A stretch of DNA of 64,000 bases, taken from the NCBI GenBank assembly GCA_014773175.1, contig VXCM01001566.1:1-64000 (forward strand), in the 5' to 3' direction. The DNA comes from Lucifuga dentata (lineage: Eukaryota; Chordata; Actinopteri; Ophidiiformes; Bythitidae). The notes beneath the pieces are model-generated. The model ran no database searches, was not told where the DNA came from, and was given only the letters and a program-made list of their open reading frames with translations. The translations under genes and the position numbers were made by a program. Every line of letters begins with the position of its first letter. Position 1 is the first letter of the stretch. Below, piece by piece: positions 36,118-49,800 of the stretch.

Positions 36118-39100
36118 TAACTCCAATTAACACCTCCTAACAAGGTAGAGTGCTTGATTGCCCTGGCCTCAGGAAAGCTGTAAGAAAAAAGGCTCTCAAG
36201 GGGTTCAAGTCTGGAGAATAAAAATGCTTGCACTTGCATATGTCACCAAATTGTATTTCAGAGCATCTGAATACATTTTTTTCTCTTGTTTTTGTTCTTG
36301 TGATCATCGCTCCTCATGGCAATGAGCTGTAGAATAGTTGTCAGGAGTATGACTGGACAATTATAATCACTTGACTATTTTTGAGTCTATATAAATGTGA
36401 CTGGACATACTAACAAATCAGACAAAAACCTTAATAAAGTATACATGTACAGTATACATATGGGAACACATGGTACAGCATGACCTATTCTCTGATCATT
36501 CATTTGATGGATATTCTTTGATCTAAAAAGAAATGATTCTTGCAAGCCACTGACAACTTGAAAGTCCTGCAACAAGTCAATAGATTAAGTCTTTTCCAAC
36601 CATTCATGCAGGAAGTAGAGTAATCAATAGATACCTCTACAGCATGCTTCCACAGACTCAGGCCATGATACCTTAGAGGAGATATGTGCATTGGGATAAA
36701 ACCAGAAAGTGAAGAATTGACTGTGCTTTGCTGCAGATATTAACATTGCTATGTTGCAGCAACTTTGTACAGTACATAGCCTAAGAGGACTGCATCAGGT
36801 TAAACACAATTAATATCCTATATAATTTATAGAGAATATACCAATTCACTATATTAAGATAGTCTTTTTCTTATTTCACGTATGTATGTGTGGATTTACA
36901 GTCATGTCTGTGCCCTTCCCTTGGGCTGCTGATTTATGACCATGCAGAGAGTTCATGTGAGAAAGGCCAAGGAGGCTACAGAGACATTGTACCGAGGAGG
37001 GCTGACATCCAAACACAGATGAAGGCCTGAGGCTGTTTCCTCACCTTCAAGTCACATGATTACTGCTCTCACTAACTAAATAGCCACAGGCAGTCATGTG
37101 TCTGGGTCAAGATTCTTTAGACACCCCTTTTAAAAGTAAGCCACAGACATGCAGGACTGAGGCCATGCCGATTATGTTTCAGCTTCACACTAGCTTAAAT
37201 TTCCCTTTTTGATGTGTTGATAAATGTCAAATCCATTAAATAATTATCGAGCCACTAAGAATTAAGGGAAAACTCTTTTGCAGGGATACTTTGAATGTGG
37301 CTGATTTTCTGTGGTTTATTCAGTGAAGATATAGGTAAGATATTGCAAAATATCTGTTACTCTCATTAGGCAGCAATACAATCAGCGAACACTATCTGAA
37401 ATGATGTATACAAAGGATTTTCTTCACTTTGTTTTTCTTTCTTTTTTTTTTTGTCATCAATGTGTGCACACATAAGGCCCAACAAAAGCTGGCAGGTAGG
37501 ATAGAGCACTGTCTTAAGGACCTTTTAGTCATAGGCATCAAAGATATTTGAATACAACAACAAATACATTACATCACCACTTTCTGTTGTATGTTTGTTT
37601 TAGGTCTTTTGCATTATTAACTGGAGGTTGTGGGTCCTGGCATGATGCTGACAGATTCTATTTAGCACACTTTGGGTATTTATGTACACAATACAATGCT
37701 TTATTTAGCACCATTACCCCCACTTGAACTGATTTTTCAGCAGTAGATTGGGGTGGGCGACTACAGTATGGGTGTAATGCTCACCGGTCTGTTGGAGTGA
37801 AATCCTGGTGAAATCCTGGTGTGAGATGAGTCTCAGTTTAGCAGGGCCACAACTGTTTGGAACGGGGCGTTGAGTGTTGGCAGGGAACACAGAGGTGAGA
37901 GAAAACCAGAGGTGTGGAAGGGACTCGTGTGCCCTCAGACTCCGTGTGCAGTGTGCAGGCTGGGCCCTAAAACAGCGATGCATGGCTAATGCTAGATATA
38001 GTATCCTGCAGCTAAGCTGCACTTAACAGCACATTGATTTCAGACCCTTGTGTTCCCCCTGGAGGGCAGTGGGATGCACCTCAACAGGCTGGACCTCCAC
38101 CTCCCTCCCTCCCTCTGCTTATGACCACCATTACCATTTATCTCCACAGCTTACCCCTCCCGCTATCTATGCAGCACTGTGCTGATTTGGGTACACCATG
38201 CTGGTCATTGGTTTCTACTATCCCCCTCCTCTGGGTGTCCCAGGAGAGCTGGACAGGATTCAGAGACACTAAGGTTCCCATAAGACCTTGATCTTGAGAG
38301 CAATGTTTGGAATTGGGCACATAGAGGCAGCCACATGGAAAAGATGCATGGTCAAAATCAATGCATTGGCACTTTGATGGAGTGCTCCAGCAGATTTGGG
38401 AATTTCACATTCCCTTCCTCCTTTCCTGGCACCCTTCTGCAGCCTCACCACTGCAGGAAAAAAAAAAGATACAAAAGGGAAAGAGAGACTGTTCATTTTT
38501 GCAGCTTCTGACACACAAAAAAATGACAGTCAATGTTCATTTGGTGGCATACACTTAATACGTTACATGCAAATCTGCGCCACTTGCTGCTCGCAGCCAA
38601 GTAAAAATATCTGCAAAAACCTTTGTAAGGATTTCAAAAGTATATACAGTGGATGGACCTTATGTTCATAAGTAATGCAGCAAGGCCTTTTCCTTCAGGT
38701 TACACATTTGACACTGAAGGACAGGCTAAACTCAAGGGCTGCAATTCTTCAGCTAACATTAGCAATGTTTAGCACAACTACAGTACAATCTTCTTCCTTT
38801 GAAAGAGAAAACTTTCTTTTTCATCATCACCACACCTTGCAGACTGCATCTCTTTATGAGACTCCCAGCACAGGTAGATGCCAGTGTGGTGCTTCTTCCA
38901 CTTGTCTAACTTCTGACTCATCTCCCAGCTGCATTGTGCGGATGCATGTTTCAGGAGTGGTACACAGCACACTTCTATGTGCGCTAATGGGATCTCAGCA
39001 TCTTTAAGACTCAGGGTACAATTAAGAGGTGATAGTTTGATCTCCCACCTCACAGTTCTATTTCAGAGCTGGCGCGTGATTATGCCGGAGGTTGATGGGC

Positions 39101-39664
39101 GGGTGAAAAGCAAGCTCTATTTAAAGGAAGACGCCCATGATCTCATGAAAGAACAGACTACTTTTGCTGTTTTCAGCTGTTTGATTTCCTTATATTCTTT
39201 AAAAGTTCAGTGACCTGTGAGAACAATTATCATAAAGTGATTTCATGATAATGAACATGACAAAAGCTAATTATTGTAAGTGTAACAAACATCAAATAGC
39301 TGTTCAGAATTTTCAGGCACTATATGATAAACCCCAAAGATAGGTATAGTCAGGGATGGATCATTAAAAGTAATGGGCAAAGTAAACACTAATGCACAGT
39401 ATAACAATTATTTGAGCTTTCATGATGCTCAAAATGATTTTGTATTTTAATTTAAAGCTTTCTTTTTGATTACTTAAGCAACACAGATTCTTTTTAAATG
39501 ACTTTACAAGTTAGTTGGATGTATGGGCTGTTATGGGCTGATAATTGTTTAAAAAGAAAATCTAAATAATAAAAGAGATGCGAAGGTATACACTGAAAAT
39601 TTAATTTATTATTTCTAGCTTCTTTCTGCTGTATTTTATAGCGAAAGAATTGGTTGATACAGCT

Positions 39665-39678
39665 TCGCCATCTGCTGG
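39665..39678 (-). promoter_or_regulatory. CTCF-like motif, reverse orientation
   Basis: The minus strand reads CCAGCAGATGGCGA, matching 13 of 14 positions of CCASNAGRKGGCRS. It lies between the two genes, where an insulator would be expected. Confidence 0.45.
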
Positions 39679-40339
39679 TCAAAATTAATCATTACATAGT
39701 TGTAGGTCTGTCATAAGGTAATAAATGCTAAAGAGGTGATCTTACATATGGATGACGAGACTGAGTCAGAAAGTTCCACGATGAGAATGACAGCATTTTC
39801 TCTCACATTTCTTTCTTTTGAAAGTATTCGATTACTAAAATCAAAATAAGCACTGAAACTAACACATGCTGTTTGAATGGAAATGTAGGGCGGCTGACAC
39901 TTCAAGACAAAGGTTTAAGTGTCAATCGTCTGTTTAAGTTGAAATTTTAAAAGGTACATACTAATATGTAAACAACAGTTTTATCAATATGGGGATCTGT
40001 ATAAGCATAAATCTCAGGTCATGTTAATTCTAGCACTTGTCACAATAAAATTGTTACCCAGACATTTTCTCAGACATTTGCAGACATCTTCTCTGCAATG
40101 ATTTACATGTAAATCATCATCATAGCTGCCATATATAGATTCTACAGTGTATGGGAGCTAATTAAACCTATATAAATATTAATACATGTGAAGAATTTGT
40201 TTTATTTCTCTTGTCATATAATTAATTATGCCCATACATAAAATCTGTACCTCAACTTATAGCTATATGCATATAAATAAAATAACTAAACATCAAAATA
40301 TTTACATGTTTGCCACATATGGTTGCAACTCCCGAACAT

Positions 40340-40342
40340 TGA

Positions 40343-40378
<36 letters not shown>
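40340..40378. repeat. (CT)n microsatellite
   Basis: A CT run with one TTT interruption. Confidence 0.9.
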
Positions 40379-40560
40379 ACATTTCCCCTTTAAACTTTCT
40401 CCTATATATTGTATGTCTACTTATTCTTCTTACTCATCATTGAATATATTGATGAGTACAGGTCTGGAGTTTTGGTGTGTGGAGGAAGATGGATCCCGTA
40501 AAAAGCTGCTCAGACAGTCACCTGATTCATCTAGACATCACCTTGCTGGCCGTCAACTGC

Positions 40561-40607
40561 AGATAGATGATGGATGGATGGATGGATGGATGGTGGATGG
40601 ATGGATG

Positions 40608-40659
<52 letters not shown>

Positions 40660-40675
40660 NTTTTTTTTTTTTTTT
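40561..40675. repeat. Compound (GGAT)n/(AGAT)n microsatellite and poly-T
   Basis: TGGA units change to TAGA units and then to a T run after an N at 40660. Confidence 0.95.
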
Positions 40676-40745
40676 GCCTGAAATGTCCTCTCAATTAGTC
40701 ACAGTCAGCTGGGTTCTGCAAACTTAATTACCTGAGATATATTGT

Positions 40746-40746
40746 C

Positions 40747-40782
<36 letters not shown>

Positions 40783-40810
40783 GTGTGTGTGTGTGTGTGT
40801 GNNNNNNNNN

Positions 40811-40876
<66 letters not shown>
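40746..40876. repeat. (CT)n(GT)n, gap, (AC)n
   Basis: A CT then GT repeat runs into nine Ns (40802-40810) and resumes as a long AC repeat. GT and AC are reverse complements, so this is either a true inverted dinucleotide repeat or a misjoined contig end. Confidence 0.9.
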
Positions 40877-40879
<3 letters not shown>

Positions 40880-41399
40880 CTTTTTAGTAATGTGTCATTT
40901 TGCTGTGTCATTTTTCATTGGGTCTATACATGATGTGCACGTATTTCGCATTCTCAGTACCTGCACGATTTTAAATCGCCCCCCACTTCAAGGCGGATCC
41001 ATTTTTAATACCACTTTCTTTGTCCTAGTGGTTGCACTTTTGGGCGTGTTTTTGTCCTATTTTGTCCCAGACCGTCGCACGGATCCTGCGACAGGACAGA
41101 AAGCGGAGCAAATATCTGCTAATAATGATGTTACTGGAGGCTAATGCGTGACTAACGGTAGGTGGGGATATTTGACAACTTTGGAACTCGTTCGTTATTA
41201 TTTAGATGTAGAGAACATGAGCAAGTACATTTTGGAAACAAGCCAAAAAAAACCAAAAACCGCAGCCCACGTCAAAACAATATTCATAACCGAGTTTACA
41301 AAAAACCAAGCCAGAAGTCCCTTATGACAAACAGACTTGGCAACATAGCCCGCTTGGGACTTTTGAGGCGACAAGGAAGTAGCTCCCAGCCCCATTGTT

Positions 41400-41605
41400 G
41401 CGTATGCGATTTTGATTGGCTGTGGATGCCGGGTATTGAAATCTTATTGGTAGTAAATTACTGTCAATCACATCGGAGGCGTGCCTTTTCCGCGTCTTTT
41501 AAAATACAGGCAGTGCTCACAGTTTACACGCAAGTGTCGATGGGCTCGTGTTCTTTTTGCTGGTGAAAAGAGCCGACGTGAGGAAGAGGAGAGGCAGCAG
41601 GTGAA
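41400..41605 (+). promoter_or_regulatory. slc4a7: slc4a7 main promoter and 5' UTR
   Basis: Two inverted CCAAT boxes (ATTGG at 41415-41419 and 41446-41450) precede a TATA-like TTTTAAAATA (41497-41506). Transcription probably starts near 41530, which leaves a 5' UTR of roughly 75 bases. CpG dinucleotides are enriched. The spacing is typical of a polymerase II promoter; the start point is inferred. Confidence 0.6.
41540..41566 (+). other. Upstream ORF in the slc4a7 5' UTR
   Basis: ATG GGC ... TGG TGA encodes eight residues (MGSCSFCW) and ends 39 bases before the main start codon. If transcription begins upstream of 41540 it could dampen translation. Inferred. Confidence 0.4.
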
Positions 41606-41647
41606 ATGGACGAACCACATGAGCAAATGAGGCTTCTCTCGAGAACA
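41606..41647 (+). CDS. slc4a7: slc4a7 exon 1a
   Basis: Fourteen codons, [14 protein letters not shown], ending before GTAAGT in phase 0. The EQMR-LL-R pattern matches the mammalian 'MEAD' N-terminus of NBCn1. Confidence 0.88.
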
Positions 41648-44600
41648 GTAAGTACTCCCCAACGCAGTAGCCCACCATTATGTGTGCTGCCTCTGCCCCC
41701 TTATTTTCCAAGCAGCCGCAGAGGTACAAGGGATGCTTGGGAGTCAGATTCAGCAACCATCCGGCGGTTGCTATTGTTAGCCGGCTTTCTAGTTGTGACA
41801 CGTGGCACGGGGGGCAAGTTGTGTTAAAACCCTTCGTTAAGATCTCTGCGAGCTTTAATTGAAATACGCGTTTGAATAAATGACTTCCAGAGCGGTTTGT
41901 AGGTATTTAATCTTAATTTGTTTCCTAATTCTGCTGGCTAATGAGTTAGCCGGGCGCGAGCCGCACAGGGAAATCTCAAACCTTAAATTAAAAGATGCTC
42001 TGTCAGCTGGCAAGGATGGAGATCTGTGTTTATCCGAGTATTTTAGTGAACGTACATAAAGCTACATAAAATTAACTTCTTGTGTTGTCCGAGTACATCT
42101 GAAATAATTTAATCTGCCTGTAAGTAATTACACAACTTTGGGGCGTTTGCCCTCACGTCTTAGTGTTCAACAGGTTCACCTTCCCGTTACTTCATAAGAT
42201 GTTTTCCTAACCATATTTTGCTGAAAAGATGTGTTGGTGCTGTTAGAGAACAGAAATGAAAGGCTCATTTACATATGAAATGCGCCTAAAATAGATCAGC
42301 CTTCTTCCTGGAGCATTTCCAAGTCATTGGCTGCTAATTTTACTCTGAAAGCTTGTGGACATGGAGGTGAAAGTGAAATTCTTCTTCACTATATCAGACA
42401 TGTTATTACCACATAGCTCCATTGTAACTACCAAATTCTCACCTGTCACTTGTTTTAATTGAGTCACGGGTGAGAGTGGAGACCCACATCCTGTTTATTG
42501 GGTGTAACTTTACAGTGAAGATGGTTGATTAGCTGTGTCAACTCAAACACACAGCAGCCTTAAGAGCCCAAAAAAAGAAACAGGTTGCAGAGCTATGTTT
42601 AAAATGCACACAGACTTGACATCATTGCCAGTTGTCATCTACGTGTGTCCACCCCTGCACATGTAAGTGTGCATGTATGAACATGTGCATGCTTATGAGG
42701 AAACTTGATCCCTGGCTTGTGACTTCCCAATGAAGGAGTGTTGAATAGCTGTTCACATCTTTGGCAGACATAGACGTCAATGTCTTCACTGTGACACAGG
42801 ACCCTTCAGACTGTAATTCAACTGTTTGATGCCTAATGAAGTCTTGGGATTTATTAACTGTTTATCCATTCATATGTACAGCTTGAAGAACACTTTGTTT
42901 AGTTGTCAGTCTGGCATTTAACCAGTGCTTGGATGTAAAAAAAAAAAAAAAAAAAAGAAAAAAAAGAAGAATCTGGTGGCAAGAAGCGAGTCTATGTTCT
43001 TTTGTTATCAGCCTTACTACTTGAGCAATGCCAGGAGTCTTTCAAAAATTCCCCCCAAGGAAAGAACTGGTGTTGCTCTCATTGGCCTAAAATGGGCTTG
43101 AACGGCTGAAAACCTACTCAAAATTGTAGGCAAACAATGTCAAAAAGGCGCTGTAGTTTAGTTAGGACACAACTTCTGTGCATTTAAAATGTGGGTTTAT
43201 GTTCACGCCAAGAATAAATGCCACATGATGTCATGAAGTTGATGGTTGTCCTGCCATATGAAACATTGCTCTGGCCACTGATAACCATTTCAGGCCATGT
43301 TTGTGGCATTTATATAAAGCTCCATAAAATTCCTTTGATTGGATGATTGAGTGATGTCGCTCAGTCTCAGTACAGCGTTATAACAAAATAATTTTAATGG
43401 ATAGGTCATGCTCTACTTTCTCATTAGCTTTATTATGCAATCTTGTGTGCCCAGAGTTGGGTCACTGTAAAAGTCGGCATATCTTTATAAAACTACAAGG
43501 CCTTCTCTATGAAGATGAAAATGATACACATATTTTCCATATTCTGTAAAATACTGTTGTAATTATTAATCACGCCTGGCTGTTTAACACATCAGGCCGA
43601 ACTTTCTTCTCTATATTAATAATCTACACTGGAACAAAGAACTAACATTGTTTGGCAAAATTCATGGCTGAGCTTAGATGTGATTCTTTACCATGCTGCA
43701 GTTTTCTTCCCACTCAGGGTCAATGTTCACTGGCTTCAACTTTTCCCATCGCATCATCCTCCTTCCCCTTACTGCCGTTGTCCTGTCATGCTTGACATTA
43801 ACGATTCATCTCTCCTCATAGAAAATAATTGGAATGAGGTAATCCTACTAACTCTCCATTGCCAGCATGTCTTCACCAGAGAAGAGGTCTGATCAGCCTA
43901 TATAATTGATTTGACCTCTGTGGTTTTACAAAGAGAGGCTATAAAGAGGTTATAACATTATGCAAAGTAGGCCAGTTACATCACAAGAAATTACCACCAG
44001 AAATCGAGTTGAATCAACACTTTCGGCAGACTCAACATAAACTGACGACTGTTGTGCTACAGGATATTGTATTTATACATTATTATATCCACCCTCTTTT
44101 CCACATCCTGTCCATCTTTGGGACAAAGATGGACAACTTTATGTCCATCTTTGGGAGTAGTGAGCATTTTTTTAGAATCTGGTAACCAGTGGAATACTAA
44201 TTTTGCTTGGAACTCCAGGCATGGTATTGTCCTTTTGTATTTTGAGACTTACGGAACTCCAGGCTGCTCCACTAATGCTGCACTGGTCCGCTCATTGATC
44301 TTTTTAACTCTGTGAATAGGATTTTATGTATTTCTTGCTGCTCTCTGGACTAGTGGAAGTTTTTTAAATTTTCAGTCTTTAGATTTTAAAATAGTAAATA
44401 CACAATTGTGCGCAATAGTATACTATATGCACTTGATAACATGCACAAACATCAGTTATTCTGTAAACCCAGAAGTGATGATTCACATGCAAGATACTAG
44501 CACATGTAGCCTTGTTTTGGTAGCGTAGCTTTAGCCATCAGGTGGCACTCTTTATATTTAGTTCCTCCGCTGCTTAAATCTCTGTTTGACACAGGTAGCT

Positions 44601-46852
44601 AAATAATTTTAGGTTTAGTTTCACGCTTGCCATTATGGTCTCGTGATTGTTAACCTTTTCAGAACTTAATGACATTATTGCATGCTATACAAACACAGGA
44701 TGTTTATCATGTCCACAGTTTTTCATTCAATAAAAATCAACATTTTTTTCTGTCCACAACAAAACTGAACAAGGAAATCCATATTTGAGGAATATGGATT
44801 TTCTTGGAGAAATTACAGGTTGTTGAAAGACATCCCTTGAACCAGTGACAAGGATTGTGAAAGTCAAAGGCATCGAGGTTTTTAGACTCATAATGAATAC
44901 ACTGATCTGTTCTTGTTCAATTCATTGCACTGTGGAGTGCCAAGCCAACACATGGGCTTGTTTCTATTTATCTGTATTTGGGGGTGGGTCTTCTTTGCGA
45001 CCCAAATACCTCAGTGGGTGAGCATTTGTATGTCCTCTAAATGTGTGTCTGTCCTCTACGTGTGTGTGTGTGTTTTCAGGCTCTTGGCTGTGCAAATGAA
45101 ATATTCATGGTGGCATGGTGGGATTGGCTGTTGAGCAAAGAGCAGGCTGACAGGGTAGAGTCTGTTCTGAAGCAGCTCCTTCTTGCTCCTCTTTTCTCTC
45201 TCTCTCTGTATAAAGCGATAAGCTGAGAGAGAGGGAACAGACTAGTGAGCCAGTGTGTCTGCAGCTTTTACACACCATTCTGCAAAGATAACCGTCAGAG
45301 AGAAGGAACCAGCTAACATCCCTGCTACGCTCTGTGGATGCTTTAGCATAAATGGACAAACACAGCAAAGAGGAGCATGTGCTTACGGTACGTTGGGCTT
45401 GTGTGTATGTGTGTTTTGTGTTGTGCCTTATTGTTGTGTTTTGCACTTGAACAGGAGCCAGTGGCTGTGTGCACGTAGTGTTAGCTGTGTGCTTGTGGTG
45501 GATTGTTTTCTCTTGTGCACCCCAATATAGCCTGAAGTAGTGGTCATGGGCAATGGCAGTGAAAGGTGCTTGTTACATTTGAACTGAAGAAAAAAAGGCA
45601 GAGGTATAAAGAGGATGGTCAAGGTTGAAAGAAGATAAGGTGAAAAAGACAACAGAAACCCTTGCATCACCAGCCACGCCTCTTGAAATAGAAATGTTAC
45701 AGCTCTTTAGTCACCTCAAGTAGCATTACGAAAGAGAGGGAACCCACTGAGACAGTTATGGCTGCTGCTTGGAAGAGTGGGACAAGGAGAGCAGGACAGA
45801 AGGGATGAGAAAGATGAGGGGCATGAGAGAGAAGAGGGTAGAAATGGGTTTACCTAGGGAGCTGAATCTACTCAAGGTGTTTGCTGGCAATAAAGATTTT
45901 TATTGAGTTAAGTGTAAGCCAATTTAAATGTAAATTGTTCTTGTAATGGCTAAAATCACTGCAGTTCAGATTTGATTACCAGAGAGCTGGAAATGAGCAA
46001 AGAAGAGCAGCAGGTGAACATGTAGATATAGAAAAGGAACAAAGAGGATATGTGTATAAAGTCTATGTCTCTATTACATCCAGTGAAGATCCGTGTCTTG
46101 ATTGTTGGTTTATGTTTATAGAATGTTTTCCAAGTGAAATATCTTTCCTGGTGTTTAAACTAAAACATCAGAATACATCTTGACTCAGAAGACGTTACCA
46201 GATACAAGCGATATCAATGGCTGCCATTTAATTGTGCCCTGGTAAAGTTTGGTGATGCTCTGGAAAGGGAGTGATTGAATGGCTACTCCACGCATTTTGA
46301 GGCGATGTACCATTGAACAAAATAATATATCTGTCTAGTCTACTGATATTTCTGTGTTAATATTTTTTCCCAAGTACCTGCTAAGTGTCAGTGAACGTGC
46401 ATATGTCTTCTTGAAAAGACCGTTTGACTACATTACATAAAACATCTAATGTCTGTACACACGTAGCATGCCACCGATTGTTAGCAATTCTGCTCATAAA
46501 CTCTCAGTTGTGTTTTTTCAATCTTCATTCTTTTTTTAGACTAATAATTGAATTGTTTGCATAATTTAACAGAAATTAGCAGTAAGGATTTGCCAGTATT
46601 CTTGTCCCCATAGTATAACTGCGCTTTTGGCAGTATGAAGAAACAGACATTGAAGAATCTGAAAGGAGAGGTCTCTCACTGTGTAACACCTCTCATAAAT
46701 CATTCTCTGTTGATTGGCTCAGGGCCCAGTAAAGAAATGTTGGCAAAGACCTTAGATTAGAGGGAAGAGTGGCATTTGGTTGCTTTGTGTTAAAAAGTAA
46801 CAATGTGAATTTTGAGATTGAATAATAAATATTTAAAATAATAATAATAATG

Positions 46853-46893
<41 letters not shown>

Positions 46894-49800
46894 GAATTAT
46901 TAATAATCTAATATATCACTAGAAACTATGCTTTGAAATATGCGATGGAGTTGTATAGTGAGGCTGAGGGGATTCTGATCAGAATTTCCCACCTCGCTCC
47001 ACATTCCTTTTTGTCACTAGCTGGGATTGTGTCACATCCCCTGTGAGTAATATTTGTGATGGGTGAGAGTGCTGCTCGCTCAGAGGATGCTGACAGGTCT
47101 GGAAACACTGTGGGTACTTTAATTCTGTTTGATTAAATCTTTATTCATTGTTCAAAAGTAGATTTTCATCTCAAAAGTAGTCATTTGATGTTAACAGGGA
47201 ATCTAAAAAGTCCATTGATGAACGGCTAGCATTTACTTAGCCTTACTGACCACATGAAAGACTAATTTAAATTTTGTGTCTCTTTTTTGTATACACCATA
47301 GTCTAAATAAGACTTTGTTGTATCTGTGTGTGAGATCTGTGTATCTGTGAGATGCTGTCAAACAAGGTACAGCCGTTTCCAAAAACATAAGTAGTTTGGC
47401 CATGGATTTCCAGAGTTCTAGAGAGTTTAAAAAAAAGACCATAAATCTACTAATGTGGTTAAAAATTACATTTTGTCCAATTTTTCCTAGGTGAGAAATT
47501 GTGACTGTGACTAGTGTTAGAATCACAATCGTGCTGGTTTCACAGCCCACAAACACACAGGCTATGTTGATGGAGGCATCATAAATTGCTTGCAGTGCAG
47601 CTGATCTGTTAAGAGTAGCTCGGGTCACTTTGACCCACTTAGAGTAGAAAGTAGAGTAATCTTTATTATCCCCGAGGGGCAATTTGGTTTGCAATCAGCA
47701 GTCACTGTAATCATTCATACATAACATTAGTACTCAAAGAGACAAAGACCAGCAGTACAAAATATCAAGCTAAAACTTATAAGAAGCCAGTGGCTGCCAG
47801 GACAAGGGATTTCATCAATCTGTTAGTTTTAACTCCAGGAAAACTGAATCTGCATCCTGATGGAAGCAGCTGGAACTCATTGTGAAGGAGATGCTGGAGG
47901 TCTGATAAAATGCATTTGGCCTTCACAGTGGCCCTAATTTAAAAAAGATGATCAAAATCATTCAAGGGGGCAGAACTGGAAAATAAATGAAAGCATGATT
48001 GATATTTGTAACAGCTTTTTTGTATTTGCAGGTTTCCCGCTAGTTTTGCCTGCCTCATGTTGTCAATTGATGCTCACTGCCTACCCACCCACTATTGCCC
48101 CCACTACAGGGAATTGAGCATTGCCAGGAGGGCTTATCTTGAACCAGACTCCATGCATGCTTTCACTTCTTCTGCTTGGACTCCAGATGACATTATGTTC
48201 CCTGGGGAAGCTGTACAGGCTTCTGATCAAAATTTCCTGCTCTGGTCAGCACCTCTTTTGTCAGTGGTGGGACAGGAGAATGTGCCGTGAATTTCAGTAA
48301 TGTTTCCATCATGCAGTAGCACTACTGTTTGACGCACACACACACACACATACACACAGGCTGTTTCACAGTCGATGGGAGTTGCCAACTCAGTATCTAA
48401 AATGGCCTGTTTTCATTCAGTGTGCACAGTGGTGCTGGAACAAAATATTTTTTGCACATAAAAGTATTCTAAAGGCTTCAAAACAGACCTCTAAATTAAA
48501 ATAAGATAGAAATCTGTATAATATTAAAAATAACTGATTTATTTAAGTTTAGCTTGCCCATTTAACTTGGATGGTATAATAATATTCTTACGTATCTAAA
48601 GTGTCATTGTTATTAGCTATCAATCAAACTTATGCCTGACTAATTGTGATGCCATGCATTAATTATAATATAATACACAGTTACACACACACACATACAC
48701 ATAAAGATTTCATAACCGGATTTGATCTTTTGTGTTCTGTTCTCTATTATCTAACATCATAGCAGAAGAACCATCAGCAAGAACAGATGGTCTCATCTGA
48801 GATTTTTCTGTTTAGTCCAGTTGCCACCAGCAGGTACACCTCATCCTTCTGGATCAACACAGGACAGAAAGCAGGGCCACACACACATGTTATCTGGCTT
48901 TCTTTACTGCAGAGATCCAGCCAGAGACACGGTATGTTTCCCTGTCATTGACACCCTATTGATGTCACTGTGTGATGGTGTTCTACTCAGTTGGCAATTC
49001 TTCTCCTGCTGCACTGCTCCACCCTCCTGGCACAGCGACTGTAGCCCAGCCACAGCTGTGCTTTGTTTGCATAATTGCAGATCGTCTCCATGGCCCAGGG
49101 AGCATGAGTGACAGACTTGGGGTTTATTTTGGACAAAGGTACGTGACAATTTGCTTTATGTGTTCCAGGCAGCACAGGGGAGAGGGCACAACACTTCAGC
49201 ATGTGCGTATACGTAATTAAATAGTGTGCATGAAAAGAACATCCACAGAATCCACAATAATAGATGTTTGTACGTCATCCTGTGTTATGCAATACAAATG
49301 AACAGATTTATCGAAATGGTATTTTAAGGAGCTTAAAAATAAGACGATACTCATGAAGCAGGAGGAGTTTTAGACCAGCTTTTTGTGGTGAACATTGGTT
49401 CATGTGATGCCTGCAGATTAGAAAATGAAAACTGTAGCCACCAGCCAAATGCTGTTCAGAATTTTGCTCTGTTTGTTGATTTTTCCTGTTTTTTTTTATG
49501 TATATCACTTTGGCAGTCATAATTGATTCATCGTGTTTTGTCCACAAATTAATAAGTCTGCACTTGGTGCACCAAGATGTTAGTTCCCTACTATGATTTA
49601 TTGCAGCTAAACATGGATTAGATTTGAAAACTCTGGACAACTCCCACTGCTTCTCCATTAAATGACCATCAGGAGTCAGTCCCTTGGTCAGTTTTACTCA
49701 ACTTTGGTCTGTTGTGGTGGTGGTGGTGGTGTGTGTGTGTGTGTTGGGGGNGGGGGAATCCCAGAGGGAGATTAATTTCCTGCCTCTTTTCGGCCTCTCT

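Larger units (their letters stand above)
34936..41490. other. Intergenic region between eomes and slc4a7
   Basis: No gene is seen. The spacer is mostly AT-rich unique sequence. It contains a short (TG)n (about 35265-35284), three near-copies of GGAGTCTTATA (35288-35335), a hairpin at 36086-36117, a GC-richer block at 37780-38310, a reverse CTCF-like motif at 39665 and compound GGAT/AGAT and CT/GT/AC repeats at 40561-40876. 39060-39150 (GGCGCGTGATTATG region) is unique and CpG-containing and may be regulatory. Confidence 0.6.

Noticed and set aside
40561..40659. CRISPR-like or satellite array
   Set aside because: It is a simple tetranucleotide repeat without spacers. No CRISPR array is present in this eukaryotic sequence.
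47233..47694. A 153-codon minus-strand frame as a gene
   Set aside because: It lies inside slc4a7 intron 1, overlaps probable dispersed-repeat sequence and has no recognisable domain.
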